Numbered from the stretch's first letter, positions 25,458 to 35,606 are shown. The stretch: DNA of 64,000 bases from Massilia aurea (GCF_014200505.1 NZ_JACHBX010000002.1:806001-870000); one strand, 5' to 3'. Numbers and translations: made by a program. The notes: generated by a model from the sequence alone, not told the origin.

Positions 25458-25742
25458 ATGCAGCAACCCCGCCGCCGCGTACCATCGCCGAACGCGAACC
25501 TCGTGATCGCCGCCCTGCTGGGCATTCCCGGCATCCTGAATATCTATACGGGATTCACGCGCCCGAGCCCGGGCGACATCCTGTCGGGACTCGCCGCGCT
25601 GATCTACGCGCTGCTGCTGGTGCGCGACGCGCTGCACATCAAGAAGACGGGCGCGCCGGCGATCCCGCAGCACAAGATGCTGCTGATCGGGTTTGGCTGC
25701 CTGGGCGTGTACCTGATCGGCATTCTGATCAAGCACAGCTGA
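25458..25742 (+). CDS. Small membrane protein, tandem paralogue B
   Basis: 94 residues from ATG 25458 (MQQPRRRVPSPNANLV), GGAG upstream. It has hydrophobic segments near 15-30, 40-56 and 74-92 and positive residues at the N-terminus. AALLGIPGILNIYTG and MLLIGFGCLGVYLIGILIK line up with AALLGLPALYDG and VTLIGFICFGAFAGCFLIK of the preceding gene. Function unknown. Confidence 0.65.
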   Translation: MQQPRRRVPSPNANLVIAALLGIPGILNIYTGFTRPSPGDILSGLAALIYALLLVRDALHIKKTGAPAIPQHKMLLIGFGCLGVYLIGILIKHS

Positions 25743-25752
25743 AGCAACGGCG

Positions 25753-26202
25753 TCAGGGCAGGCGCCGCCCGAGACAAACCGATGCCGCGCGGCCGACATA
25801 CCGGCCGTAGGGCGCCACCTGCACATAACCGTGCCGTTCGTAGAACGCCACCGCGCGCGCATTCACGCGCCGCGTCGACAGCCATAACTGGCGGTAGCCG
25901 CATGCCGCGGCGTGCCGCTCGAGTTCTGCCAGCACGTGCGCGCCGGCCCCGCTGCCAGGCTGCGCATACATCCGCTTGAGTTCCCCGATATCGCCCGCAA
26001 GCGCGCGCACGGCGCCGCAGCCCACCGCGCTGCCATCGGCGTCGTAGGCCAGCACGAAGCAGGCGCCCGCGCCCCGGCAATCCTCTGGATCGAACGAGGC
26101 CGCGCCGCTTTCGCCCGTGATTGCAGACAGCGCCGCATCGAGTTCTGCTACAACACGCCGCGCGTCGGCGTGATCCGGATCGACGTGGACGACGCGCAGC
26201 AT
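25753..26202 (-). CDS. GNAT-family N-acetyltransferase
   Basis: 149 residues from ATG 26202 (MLRVVHVDPDHADARRVV). The GNAT core is seen in VGCGAVRALAGDIGELKRMYAQPGSGAGAHVLAELERHAAACGY (acetyl-CoA loop here PGSGAGAH) and LSTRRVNARAVAFYERHGYVQV (motif B). It lies 10 nt upstream of the Tex stop side on the same strand, i.e. just downstream of tex. Acceptor unknown. Confidence 0.88.
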   Translation of the reverse strand: MLRVVHVDPDHADARRVVAELDAALSAITGESGAASFDPEDCRGAGACFVLAYDADGSAVGCGAVRALAGDIGELKRMYAQPGSGAGAHVLAELERHAAACGYRQLWLSTRRVNARAVAFYERHGYVQVAPYGRYVGRAASVCLGRRLP

Positions 26203-26212
26203 CGGCTGCCTG

Positions 26213-28564
<2,352 letters not shown>

Positions 28565-28722
28565 AGGCAGTGGCGAAGCGGGGATCGTGGACCAAGCGGC
28601 CAATGATACGCAAACAGCGCCGATACGCCAGTCTTGACAGCGTCAGTCGAACATGAGAGAACAGTCGGTTGGCAGAAGACACACGCGTTGCGTGCGCGCA
28701 CCATTTGTCTGCAAGGTGCGAT

Positions 28723-28747
28723 TACGAACAAATCGGAAGTGTTCGTA
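28723..28747. promoter_or_regulatory. Perfect inverted repeat TACGAACA-N9-TGTTCGTA upstream of SNF2 helicase
   Basis: Perfect 8-bp arms with a 9-bp spacer lie in the 234-bp divergent gap between tex and the helicase, about 50 nt before the helicase start. A GATAAT box at 28753-28758 just downstream could be the -10, placing the dyad over the -35. The spacing does not match CTGT-N8-ACAG LexA sites. Candidate operator for an unidentified dimeric regulator. Confidence 0.5.
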
Positions 28748-28798
28748 TGCGAGATAATAGTCGTTATTGCCGTTTTTAATACCCTGCCACGAGACCCA

Positions 28799-31700
28799 AT
28801 GACAACAGTCGATTATCTTCGCGAGAAAGCCAGCGACGCACCCGCAGCCCGCACGCCCGCACGTTCACCGGCCCTGCCGGCGCCGGTCGTGAGCTGGTTG
28901 CAGCGGGTCGAAGCAGCTGCGCATCCGCAGCCGAAGCTGACCGACGAAGTGGTCGACCCCAAGGCCGCGCAGTACAAGTTCGTCTACGTGATGGCGCCCA
29001 CCAGCGGCGGGCGCCACGTCGCGCTGTGCCTGTGCAAGGCGCGCCTGCGGCCGAACGGCGACGTGGCCGCGGCCAGTCCCGTCAGCGAAGTCTTTTCGCT
29101 CCTGTCGGCGCCGCCGGCTTATCTCGAAGGCGACGACATCGACCTGGTGCGCTTTTTCATCGCCATGCGCAGCGGGTCGGCGCAAGGCACCAGCGCCACC
29201 GAACCGAAAGGCAAGGTCGGCGCGATCCTGCTGCAGATGCTCCTCGAACAGGGCAAGCTGCTGTGGGCGAACTCGTGGGCCGACATGGCCGGCGGCCTGG
29301 TCTACCCGCTGCAGGGCGGCCCGACCCGCCTGGCCAGCCTGGCCTGGCGCGACGAAGGCCGTGTCGCAAAACTCGGCTGGTCGGTCGAACCTGTAGGCGG
29401 CGCGGCCGCGCACAGCGCCGCCGACCAGATCGACTACATGCTGCCGACCGATCCGCCGTGGTACATCGACAATCTGTCGTGCGGCCCGCTCGAACTCAAT
29501 CGCGGCGGCATCGACATCTCGCTGGCCGAACTGCAGGCGCTGGTGGCGCAGGCGCCCACGCTCACCGGCACCGACAAGAAACGCGTCTCGCAACTGCTGC
29601 TTGCGCACGGCCTGCAGCAACTGATGCCGCTGCCGCAGCCGCTCACGCAGCGCCTGCGTAATGACGTCAAACCGATCCCCCACCTGCTGCTCGATGCGGT
29701 GCAGCTGGCCGACGGCAGCGCCGCGCGCTGGCAGGACTTCGCCGTGCTGGCTTTTGATTACGACGGCCAGCGCGTCTCGTTCGACCCGTCGCAGCGCGTC
29801 GTGCGCCAGGTGGGCGACCTCACCGAAATCATCGAACGCGACCCCAAGCTCGAAAGCGACGCGCTCGACAAATTGGGCGAGATCGGTTTCCGCAAGCCGG
29901 CGACGGCGCCGCTGAACGTGATGGCCGGCGCACTGCAGCTCGAGAGCCAGGCGCACTGGCTGCGCTTTGCCGAGCAGTCGGTCGACGCGCTGTCCGACGC
30001 CGGCTGGCACCTGCAAAAATCGCCCAAGTACCGCTACGACGTAGTGCCGGTCGAAGACTGGTACGCCGACATCGACGAACCGGCTGAAGCAGGCAATGCC
30101 TGGTTCGAGCTGGAGCTGGGCATCGTGGTGGCCAAGAAGCGCGTGCCGCTGCTGCCGGTGCTGGTGCAGCTGATTCGCAGCGCGCCGCTCGAATTCGATC
30201 CGAGCGTGCTGGCCGCGCACGCCGAGTCCGACCAGATGCTGGCCGTGCTGCCCGATGGCGAGCGCGTGGCACTGCCGTGGGGCCGCCTCAAGCCCATCCT
30301 GGCCACGCTGGGCGAGCTGTATTTCAATGACAAGATCAAGGCGCGCCTGCGCCTGTCGACACTCGATGCAGCGCGGCTCGAAGAGCTGGCGCGCGGCGTC
30401 GAGCTGCAATGGACCGGTGGCGAGCGCCTGCGCGAGACCGGCCGCAAACTGAGCCAGTTCGGCGCCGTGAAAAAGGTCGAAGCGCCGGCCGGCCTGCAGG
30501 CCACCTTGCGCGACTACCAGCTCGATGGCCTGGCGTGGATGCAGTTCCTGCGCGAGTATGACCTGGGCGGCATCCTGGCCGACGATATGGGCCTGGGAAA
30601 AACGGTGCAGACGCTGGCGCACATCCTGGTCGAAAAAGAAGCGGGCCGTTTGACCAGTCCGGCGCTGGTGATCGCGCCAACGAGCCTGATGGCCAACTGG
30701 TTCGACGAAGCCGCGCGCTTTGCCCCGAGCCTCAAAGTGCTGCTCTTGCAGGGCAAGGAGCGCATGGAGTCGTTCGACCAGATCGACGGCGCCGACATCG
30801 TGCTGACCACCTACGCGCTGCTGCCGCGCGATGAAGAAGAACTGCGCAAGCACCACTATCACCTGGTGATCCTGGACGAATCGCACTACATCAAGAACAC
30901 CCGTTCCAAGGCAGCGCAGACGGCCGGCTCGCTCGACGCCAGCCACCGCCTGTGCCTGTCCGGTACGCCGCTCGAGAATCACCTGGGCGAGCTGTGGTCG
31001 CAGTTCCACTTCCTGATTCCGGGCCTGCTGGGCGACGAAAAGACCTTCAATACCCAGTTCCGTCATCCGATCGAGCGCCAGGACGATCCGGTGCGCCGCA
31101 CGCTGCTCAATCGCCGCATCCGGCCGTTCCTGCTGCGCCGCACGAAGGACAACGTGGCCAAAGAGCTGCCGCAAAAGACCGAGATGGTGCGCCGCATCGA
31201 GCTGTCCGGCCCGCAGCGCGACCTGTACGAAACGGTGCGCCTGGCGATGGACAAGAAAGTGCGCGACGAGATCGACCGCAAGGGCGTGGCGCGCAGCCAG
31301 ATCGTGATCCTCGAGGCGCTGCTCAAGCTGCGCCAGGTGTGCTGCGATCCGCGCCTGGTCAAGTCGATGCCGTCCAAAAAGAACACGGCGGCAGTGTCGG
31401 CCAAATTGACCGATCTGATGCAGATGGTCGAAGACCTGCTGGGCGAAGGCCGCAAGATTCTCGTGTTCTCGCAGTTCACCAGCATGCTGGCGCTGATCGA
31501 AGAAGAACTCGCGCTGCGCAAGATTCCGTATGCGCTGCTCACCGGCGAGACGCGCGACCGCTCGGCGCAGGTGGCGGCATTCCAGCAGGGCGCGGTGCCG
31601 ATCTTCCTGATCAGCCTGAAAGCGGGCGGCGTCGGGTTGAACCTGACGGCGGCCGATACCGTGATCCACTACGATCCGTGGTGGAATCCGGCGGCCGAGA

Positions 31701-31912
31701 ATCAGGCGACCGACCGCGCCTGGCGCATCGGGCAGGACAAGCCGGTGTTCGTCTACAAGCTGATTGCCAAGGGCACGCTGGAAGAAAAGATCCAGCTGCT
31801 GCAACAGAAGAAGTCGGAGCTGGCGCACTCGATCCTGTCCGAAGGCGAGTCGCAGAAGATGGCATTGACGCAGGAAGACCTGCAGGCGATCTTTGCGCCG
31901 CTGGCGGAGTAA
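28799..31912 (+). CDS. SNF2-family DEAD/DEAH helicase-like ATPase
   Basis: 1037 residues from ATG 28799 (MTTVDYLREK); upstream in-frame sequence runs through the promoter region. The N-terminal ~570 residues are a non-catalytic region typical of bacterial SNF2 proteins. The ATPase core follows: LADDMGLGKTVQTLAHIL (Walker A near 594-602), DESHYIKN (DExH, near 690), SGTPLENHLGELWSQ, and the helicase C-terminal motifs VFSQFTSMLALIEEEL, SLKAGGVGLNLTAADTVIHY and DRAWRIGQDKPV. It is a double-stranded-DNA translocase family; the role in this lineage is unknown. A second relative lies at 61596-64000. Confidence 0.94.
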   Translation: MTTVDYLREKASDAPAARTPARSPALPAPVVSWLQRVEAAAHPQPKLTDEVVDPKAAQYKFVYVMAPTSGGRHVALCLCKARLRPNGDVAAASPVSEVFSLLSAPPAYLEGDDIDLVRFFIAMRSGSAQGTSATEPKGKVGAILLQMLLEQGKLLWANSWADMAGGLVYPLQGGPTRLASLAWRDEGRVAKLGWSVEPVGGAAAHSAADQIDYMLPTDPPWYIDNLSCGPLELNRGGIDISLAELQALVAQAPTLTGTDKKRVSQLLLAHGLQQLMPLPQPLTQRLRNDVKPIPHLLLDAVQLADGSAARWQDFAVLAFDYDGQRVSFDPSQRVVRQVGDLTEIIERDPKLESDALDKLGEIGFRKPATAPLNVMAGALQLESQAHWLRFAEQSVDALSDAGWHLQKSPKYRYDVVPVEDWYADIDEPAEAGNAWFELELGIVVAKKRVPLLPVLVQLIRSAPLEFDPSVLAAHAESDQMLAVLPDGERVALPWGRLKPILATLGELYFNDKIKARLRLSTLDAARLEELARGVELQWTGGERLRETGRKLSQFGAVKKVEAPAGLQATLRDYQLDGLAWMQFLREYDLGGILADDMGLGKTVQTLAHILVEKEAGRLTSPALVIAPTSLMANWFDEAARFAPSLKVLLLQGKERMESFDQIDGADIVLTTYALLPRDEEELRKHHYHLVILDESHYIKNTRSKAAQTAGSLDASHRLCLSGTPLENHLGELWSQFHFLIPGLLGDEKTFNTQFRHPIERQDDPVRRTLLNRRIRPFLLRRTKDNVAKELPQKTEMVRRIELSGPQRDLYETVRLAMDKKVRDEIDRKGVARSQIVILEALLKLRQVCCDPRLVKSMPSKKNTAAVSAKLTDLMQMVEDLLGEGRKILVFSQFTSMLALIEEELALRKIPYALLTGETRDRSAQVAAFQQGAVPIFLISLKAGGVGLNLTAADTVIHYDPWWNPAAENQATDRAWRIGQDKPVFVYKLIAKGTLEEKIQLLQQKKSELAHSILSEGESQKMALTQEDLQAIFAPLAE

Positions 31913-31967
31913 TCGATCCGGGAGGGCTAGTAAGCGCAGCGCAAGCTGGCGCTGGTATATATAAAGA

Positions 31968-31993
31968 AATGGCGGGCTCGCGAGCCCGCCATT
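31968..31993. terminator. 26-bp perfect palindrome, bidirectional terminator
   Basis: AATGGCGGGCTCG and its exact complement CGAGCCCGCCATT abut with no loop between the convergent SNF2 and DUF3297 genes. A short A run precedes and ATTGTTGT follows. The position supports a terminator for both strands. Confidence 0.75.
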
Positions 31994-32011
31994 GTTGTAT
32001 CGACCAAAGGT

Positions 32012-32260
32012 TTACGCGTAATACGCTTCGACTTTGCCTTTCAGCTTGATCAGCATCGGGCGGCCTTTGCGGTCGAGGGTCTTGCCAGCGGCGACCTTGA
32101 TCCAGCCTTCGCTGATGCAATACTCTTCGACGTCGGTACGGTCCTTGTCGTTGAAGCGGATGCCGACGTCGTGCTGGAAGACGTCGCGGTTATGAAATGG
32201 GCTGCTCGGATCGATCGAGAGCCGGTCTGGGAGCGGGGGGCGGGTAGCGGTATCGTTCAT
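32012..32260 (-). CDS. DUF3297 family small protein
   Basis: 82 residues from ATG 32260 (MNDTATRPPLPDRLSIDP). The sequence SPFHNRDVFQHDVGIRFND, YCISEGWIKVAAGKTLDRKGRPMLIKLKGKVEAYY matches the DUF3297 pattern found across proteobacteria. No signal or membrane segment. Function unknown; it is often abundant and conserved as a stand-alone gene. It is divergent from the histidine kinase gene. Confidence 0.88.
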   Translation of the reverse strand: MNDTATRPPLPDRLSIDPSSPFHNRDVFQHDVGIRFNDKDRTDVEEYCISEGWIKVAAGKTLDRKGRPMLIKLKGKVEAYYA

Positions 32261-32386
32261 AGTGGTGAAATTATCGCCCAAACCCTGTCGGTATGGCGCA
32301 ATTGTTTCGTTTGCCACGTGGATTCCATGCCGAATCGCCTTCTTTCATTCCCTCCTGAAACCATATTTTGCATTTTGCAAAGCAAT

Positions 32387-32418
32387 ATGTCACAGACAAG
32401 TGACGCTCGCGATATACT
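32387..32418 (+). promoter_or_regulatory. Candidate promoter with GTCAC-N6-GTGAC dyad for histidine kinase
   Basis: TATACT at 32413-32418 is a good -10 box about 48 nt before the kinase start. Directly upstream, GTCAC (32389-32393) and GTGAC (32400-32404) form an inverted repeat with a 6-nt spacer, overlapping an ATGTCA hexamer in the -35 area. The combination suggests a regulated promoter. Confidence 0.45.
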
Positions 32419-32465
32419 AGCTGGTCGATACATCGCCCGTAACTGTTGGTGAAGAAAGAGGTCCA

Positions 32466-33563
32466 ATGAAGTCCAGTCCGATTGCCGCCACCACGTCTGC
32501 CATGCCGGTCCCTGCCGGCGATGCCGAGATGCTCACCGGGCGGCAATTGCGCACGATCGCCGAACTGGGCGACGACGTGGCCTTTGCCATTGCACTGCCG
32601 GCGGCGACCGTGCGCTATCTGAGCCCGGCATTTGCGGCCCTGAGTGGCTACGACGCCGCGACGCTTCAGAGCGCGCTCGATGGCGACAGCGCCTCGCCGC
32701 TGGCGCCGCTGGCAGTGTGGTTGCGTGCGATGGCCGCCAGCAAGCCGGGGGTGCGCAACCGGCGCGAATTCGATCTGTTCGATGTCGAGCGCCGCCCGCT
32801 GGCGCTGGAAGCGCTGGCCATCGTGCCAGCCGATGACGGATCGGCCCTGGTTGGCCTGCTGCGCGACCTGTCGGCGCGGCGCGGCCACGACAGCGAATAC
32901 AAACGCTTTGCCAGCATGCTCAATCACGAGTTCCGTACGCCACTGGCGACGATCGATGGCGCGATCCAGCGGCTGGAAGCCACGTCCACCCATGCCGAGG
33001 AATCGGTACGCGCCCGTTATCGCAAGATCGGCGCGGCAGTCGACCGCCTGATCGGGATGCTCGACGAATACCTGTCGCCCGATCGCATGGCCACGCTCGG
33101 GCGCACCCGCCAGCCCAACACCATCACGGTCGGGGAACTGGTCGAGACGGGTGCTGCCCAGATCCGCACCGCCGGCCGCACGGCCGTACTGCAGCTCGAC
33201 GATGTCGCCTCGATCCTGCGCGGCGAACCGGAAGGCTTGCGGCTGGCACTGAAAGTCATGATCGACAATGCACTCGCGTTTTCGCCGCCTACCGCCGAGG
33301 TAACGGTGCGCGTGCGGCGCAGCGGTGGCGGCGTCGAGATCGCTGTCCTCGACGGTGGCGCAGGCGTGCCACCGGACGATGCGTCGCGTGTTTTCGACAA
33401 AGGGTATCGTGGCCGCAACGCCGCGGGCCTGCCGGGCAGCGGTCTGGGGCTGTACATGGCGCGCTCGATCATCGAAGTCCACGGTGGCGTGCTGAGTCTG
33501 GCACCAGGGCAACAGGGCGCCGGCGCCGAGTTCCGGCTCTGGATGCCGGCGCTGGTCTTATAG
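32466..33563 (+). CDS. Soluble PAS-like sensor histidine kinase
   Basis: 365 residues, RBS AAGAGG. No membrane segment is present. Residues 25-135 look like a degenerate PAS domain (LGDDVAFAIALPAATVRYLSPAFAALSGYD ... LVGLLRDLSARRG). HisKA follows with the phospho-acceptor His154 in ASMLNHEFRTPLATIDGAI. The ATPase domain has an N box (VMIDNALAFSPP), G1 (LDGGAGVPPDD), an F box region (VFDKGYRG) and G2 (GSGLGLYMARSIIEVHGG). It should sense a cytoplasmic cue and phosphorylate the response regulator encoded 123 nt downstream. Confidence 0.93.
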   Translation: MKSSPIAATTSAMPVPAGDAEMLTGRQLRTIAELGDDVAFAIALPAATVRYLSPAFAALSGYDAATLQSALDGDSASPLAPLAVWLRAMAASKPGVRNRREFDLFDVERRPLALEALAIVPADDGSALVGLLRDLSARRGHDSEYKRFASMLNHEFRTPLATIDGAIQRLEATSTHAEESVRARYRKIGAAVDRLIGMLDEYLSPDRMATLGRTRQPNTITVGELVETGAAQIRTAGRTAVLQLDDVASILRGEPEGLRLALKVMIDNALAFSPPTAEVTVRVRRSGGGVEIAVLDGGAGVPPDDASRVFDKGYRGRNAAGLPGSGLGLYMARSIIEVHGGVLSLAPGQQGAGAEFRLWMPALVL

Positions 33564-33686
33564 AGGTTATAGAGGAATAACTCCTTGCTTCAGGTAGCCT
33601 CAGCAGTGATAATCGGGACCGCGCTTCGGCGTGGATAACGCTACCATCGGTATCAACGACGGGCAGGTGACTAATATGGCAAGGGC

Positions 33687-34367
33687 ATGACGCAGATACT
33701 GATTGTTGAAGACAATGGCGAATACGCCGACGACATGGCCGAGTTCCTGAAGGAGCTGGACCACGACGTCACGATCGCCCGGACCGCCAGTGAAATGTGG
33801 GCGGCGCTGACGCGCACGCCGGCTGCGGTCGTGGTGCTCGACCTCGGGCTGCCGGACGAAGATGGCTTTAATGTCATCCCGCGCATGCGCCAGCTGTACC
33901 CCGAAATCGGGTTACTGGTACTCACAGGCCGGGTGGCGTTCGACCACCGCATCCTGGGCTTGCGCCTGGGCGCCGACCATTACCTGACCAAGCCAATCAA
34001 GTTCCCTGAACTGGCCGCCCACATCGAGGCACTGGACCGCCGGGTACGCCCGCAGGATCCGGCGCCGGCCCCGAGCAAGTGGATGCTGCGCGTGAGCGCA
34101 CGCCAGCTTGAGCTGATGGGCAAGGTCGTCGACCTGACCGAAAAGGAGTGCAACTTCCTGCACCTGCTGACGATCAACACACGCCCGGTGCCGCGCCACG
34201 TCATCGTCGCCGGCATGGGTGGCGACGACCCCGACGCCAGCCGCCGCGTCGACATGCTGGTCTACCGCCTGCGCAAGAAAGCCCGCTCCGGCCTTGGCCA
34301 GGACCTCCCCCTGCGCAGCGCCTACGGCGAAGGCTACAGCCTTTCCGCCGGCTTCACCCTCTCCTGA
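33687..34367 (+). CDS. Two-component response regulator with winged-helix output
   Basis: 226 residues. Receiver domain 1-120: ILIVEDNGEYADDM (acidic pocket), phospho-acceptor Asp52 in VVLDLGLPDEDGF, LVLTGR (Thr switch) and YLTKPIK (Lys). A linker rich in Pro leads to a C-terminal domain (about 130-226) with LRVSARQLELMGKVVDLTEKECNFLHLL, RVDMLVYRLRKKA and LRSAYGEGYSL, the OmpR/PhoB Trans_reg_C winged helix. It pairs with the upstream soluble kinase. The spacer of 123 nt leaves room for a separate promoter. Confidence 0.93.
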   Translation: MTQILIVEDNGEYADDMAEFLKELDHDVTIARTASEMWAALTRTPAAVVVLDLGLPDEDGFNVIPRMRQLYPEIGLLVLTGRVAFDHRILGLRLGADHYLTKPIKFPELAAHIEALDRRVRPQDPAPAPSKWMLRVSARQLELMGKVVDLTEKECNFLHLLTINTRPVPRHVIVAGMGGDDPDASRRVDMLVYRLRKKARSGLGQDLPLRSAYGEGYSLSAGFTLS

Positions 34368-34391
34368 CCCCGCCTCTACCCTCCCACAATG

Positions 34392-34420
34392 AGGGTCAGA
34401 GTCGAATTATTGGCCAATTT
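34392..34420 (+). repeat. RAYT-associated repeat, copy 1
   Basis: A 29-bp unit, AGGGTCAGAGTCG followed by AATTATTGGCCAATTT, identical to copy 2. It contains the palindrome ATTGGCCAAT. Confidence 0.85.
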
Positions 34421-34434
34421 CCACTCAGACAATT

Positions 34435-34463
34435 AGGGTCAGAGTCGAATTATTGGCCAATTT
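34435..34463 (+). repeat. RAYT-associated repeat, copy 2
   Basis: An exact repeat of copy 1 after a 14-bp spacer. The 21 bp at 34431-34451 (AATTAGGGTCAGAG core, ending CGAATT) recur exactly in inverted orientation at 35513-35533 beyond the transposase gene. Confidence 0.88.
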
Positions 34464-34541
34464 TCTTTGGGATATTGGCTAGGTTAAACAATTGGAGCTG
34501 AAAAGTCGGGCGATAAATTGCGTCTAGACTCATTCTCGAAT

Positions 34542-34559
34542 AATTGGGGACAGAGTCGA
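34542..34559 (+). repeat. RAYT-associated repeat, copy 3 (GGACAGAG variant)
   Basis: AATTGGGGACAGAGTCGA is a variant of the same core. Its first 16 bp recur exactly, inverted, at 35470-35485. Confidence 0.82.
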
Positions 34560-34584
34560 GCGGATTTTGCGACCTCTTGCGTTT

Positions 34585-34600
34585 AATTAGGGACAGAGTC
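34585..34600 (+). repeat. RAYT-associated repeat, copy 4 (GGACAGAG variant)
   Basis: AATTAGGGACAGAGTC, 45 nt before the transposase start; mixes features of the two variants. Confidence 0.78.
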
Positions 34601-34644
34601 ATTTTCCATTGTAGAATTCGGCTTCCTCACGCACATCCGACGCC

Positions 34645-35355
34645 ATGGCACGCCAACCTCGACTCATAGTCCCCGAGCAACCGCACCACGTAATCCAGCG
34701 CGGCAATAACCGCCAGATCATTTACAGGGAAGAGGCGGACTACCAGCGATTTCTCGTCTGGCTCAAGGAAGGCGCGCGGTTCTATGACGTGGCAATCCAT
34801 GCCTACGTCTTGATGCCGAACCATGTTCACCTGCTGGCAACGCCGAGCGACGCCACGGGCCTGGCGCTGATGATGCAGAAGGTTGGCCGACTCTATGTGC
34901 CATGGTTTAACCACAAGTACGAGCGCAGCGGTGGCTTGTTCGAGGGGCGTTTCCGCACCTCGCTGATCGACTCGGACCGGTATTTCATGACCTGCAGCCG
35001 CTACATCGAGCTCAATCCGGTGCGCGCGCAACTGTCCGTGGGTCCGGGCGAGTATCCATGGTCGAGCTATGCCCACCACGCCGGCGCGCGTCTGGATACG
35101 CTCGTCAGTGACCACAGCCTGTTCTGGGCATTGGGCAACACGCCATTCCAGCGCGAGGCGGCGTATATCGACATGGTCCAGCAGGGTTTGTCATCGGAGG
35201 AGGTGGATTTCATCACCACCTCGATTCTGCGAAACAAGCCATTGGGGTCAGACTCGTTCAAGAGCCAGCTGGAGCAAAAAACACAACGCCAGATCTTGCC
35301 AGCCAAGCGTGGCCGACCTTTTAATCCACCCTTGCCACCGTTTGCACAAGCCTGA
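34645..35355 (+). CDS. REP-associated tyrosine transposase (RAYT, Y1_Tnp family)
   Basis: 236 residues. An IS200/IS605-related Y1 transposase domain fills the first ~150 residues: PHHVIQRGNNRQIIYREEADY, the HUH motif MPNHVHLLATP (His60 and His62), RSGGLFEGRFRTSLIDSDRYF and CSRYIELNPVRA with the predicted nucleophile Tyr120, then YPWSSYAHHAG. The pattern YIELNPVRA is the hallmark of the TnpA_REP/RAYT branch rather than of mobile IS200. The C-terminal ~70 residues are less conserved. It is bracketed by four direct and two inverted copies of a short motif, the expected substrate. RAYTs are usually single-copy and not self-mobile. Confidence 0.93.
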   Translation: MARQPRLIVPEQPHHVIQRGNNRQIIYREEADYQRFLVWLKEGARFYDVAIHAYVLMPNHVHLLATPSDATGLALMMQKVGRLYVPWFNHKYERSGGLFEGRFRTSLIDSDRYFMTCSRYIELNPVRAQLSVGPGEYPWSSYAHHAGARLDTLVSDHSLFWALGNTPFQREAAYIDMVQQGLSSEEVDFITTSILRNKPLGSDSFKSQLEQKTQRQILPAKRGRPFNPPLPPFAQA

Positions 35356-35375
35356 AACAGGGCAATTCCCGACAC

Positions 35376-35403
35376 AACGGCACGGTTATTCGTGCCGTTT
35401 TTT
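35376..35403 (+). terminator. Intrinsic terminator after RAYT
   Basis: AACGGCACG / CGTGCCGTT, 9-bp stem with a 6-nt loop and a six-T run, 20 nt past the stop. Confidence 0.88.
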
Positions 35404-35469
35404 ATTGCAAAAATATATTTGAAATCAAACATTTAGGTTCGGTTTCAGTGCATAGCAAAAAACAAGATT

Positions 35470-35485
35470 GACTCTGTCCCCAATT
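35470..35485 (-). repeat. RAYT-associated repeat, inverted copy 5
   Basis: GACTCTGTCCCCAATT is the exact complement of the first 16 bp of copy 3. It forms the inner inverted pair around the transposase gene. Confidence 0.85.
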
Positions 35486-35512
35486 ATCGTGTTTCTCAAA
35501 AAGTTGTCAAAC

Positions 35513-35533
35513 AATTCGACTCTGACCCTAATT
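35513..35533 (-). repeat. RAYT-associated repeat, inverted copy 6
   Basis: A 21-bp inverted exact match to 34431-34451 (core GACTCTGACCCT). It forms the outer inverted pair and ends about 73 nt before gltB, so it lies in the gltB leader region. Confidence 0.87.
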
Positions 35534-35606
35534 ATTGAGGTTGACGGGGGATTTTGCATTGCACTATTCTCGGCATTCGATCCCGTAAAGATGTGGAGAA
35601 TGTCGC

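Noticed and set aside
28723-28747. SOS (LexA) box before the SNF2 gene
   Set aside because: Betaproteobacterial LexA sites are CTGT-N8-ACAG. The spacing here also does not fit the CGAAC-N4-GTTCG type.
28865-31828. A 987-codon open frame opposite the SNF2 helicase, and similar long frames opposite tex, the TonB receptor and the IVD gene
   Set aside because: Same GC-bias shadow effect; no RBS context and no recognisable protein family.
28799-31912. SNF2 helicase as part of a DISARM- or Zorya-type defence system
   Set aside because: No methylase, DUF1998, ZorAB-like or nuclease partners are adjacent; neighbours are tex and a DUF3297 gene.
34645-35355. RAYT gene as an active insertion sequence
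   Set aside because: It lacks a target duplication and IS200/IS605-type left/right ends with tnpB. YIELNPVRA places it with domesticated REP transposases.
34392-35533. Repeats around 34.4-35.5 kb as a CRISPR array
   Set aside because: Copies vary in length and orientation with irregular spacing, and no cas genes exist; they bracket a RAYT.
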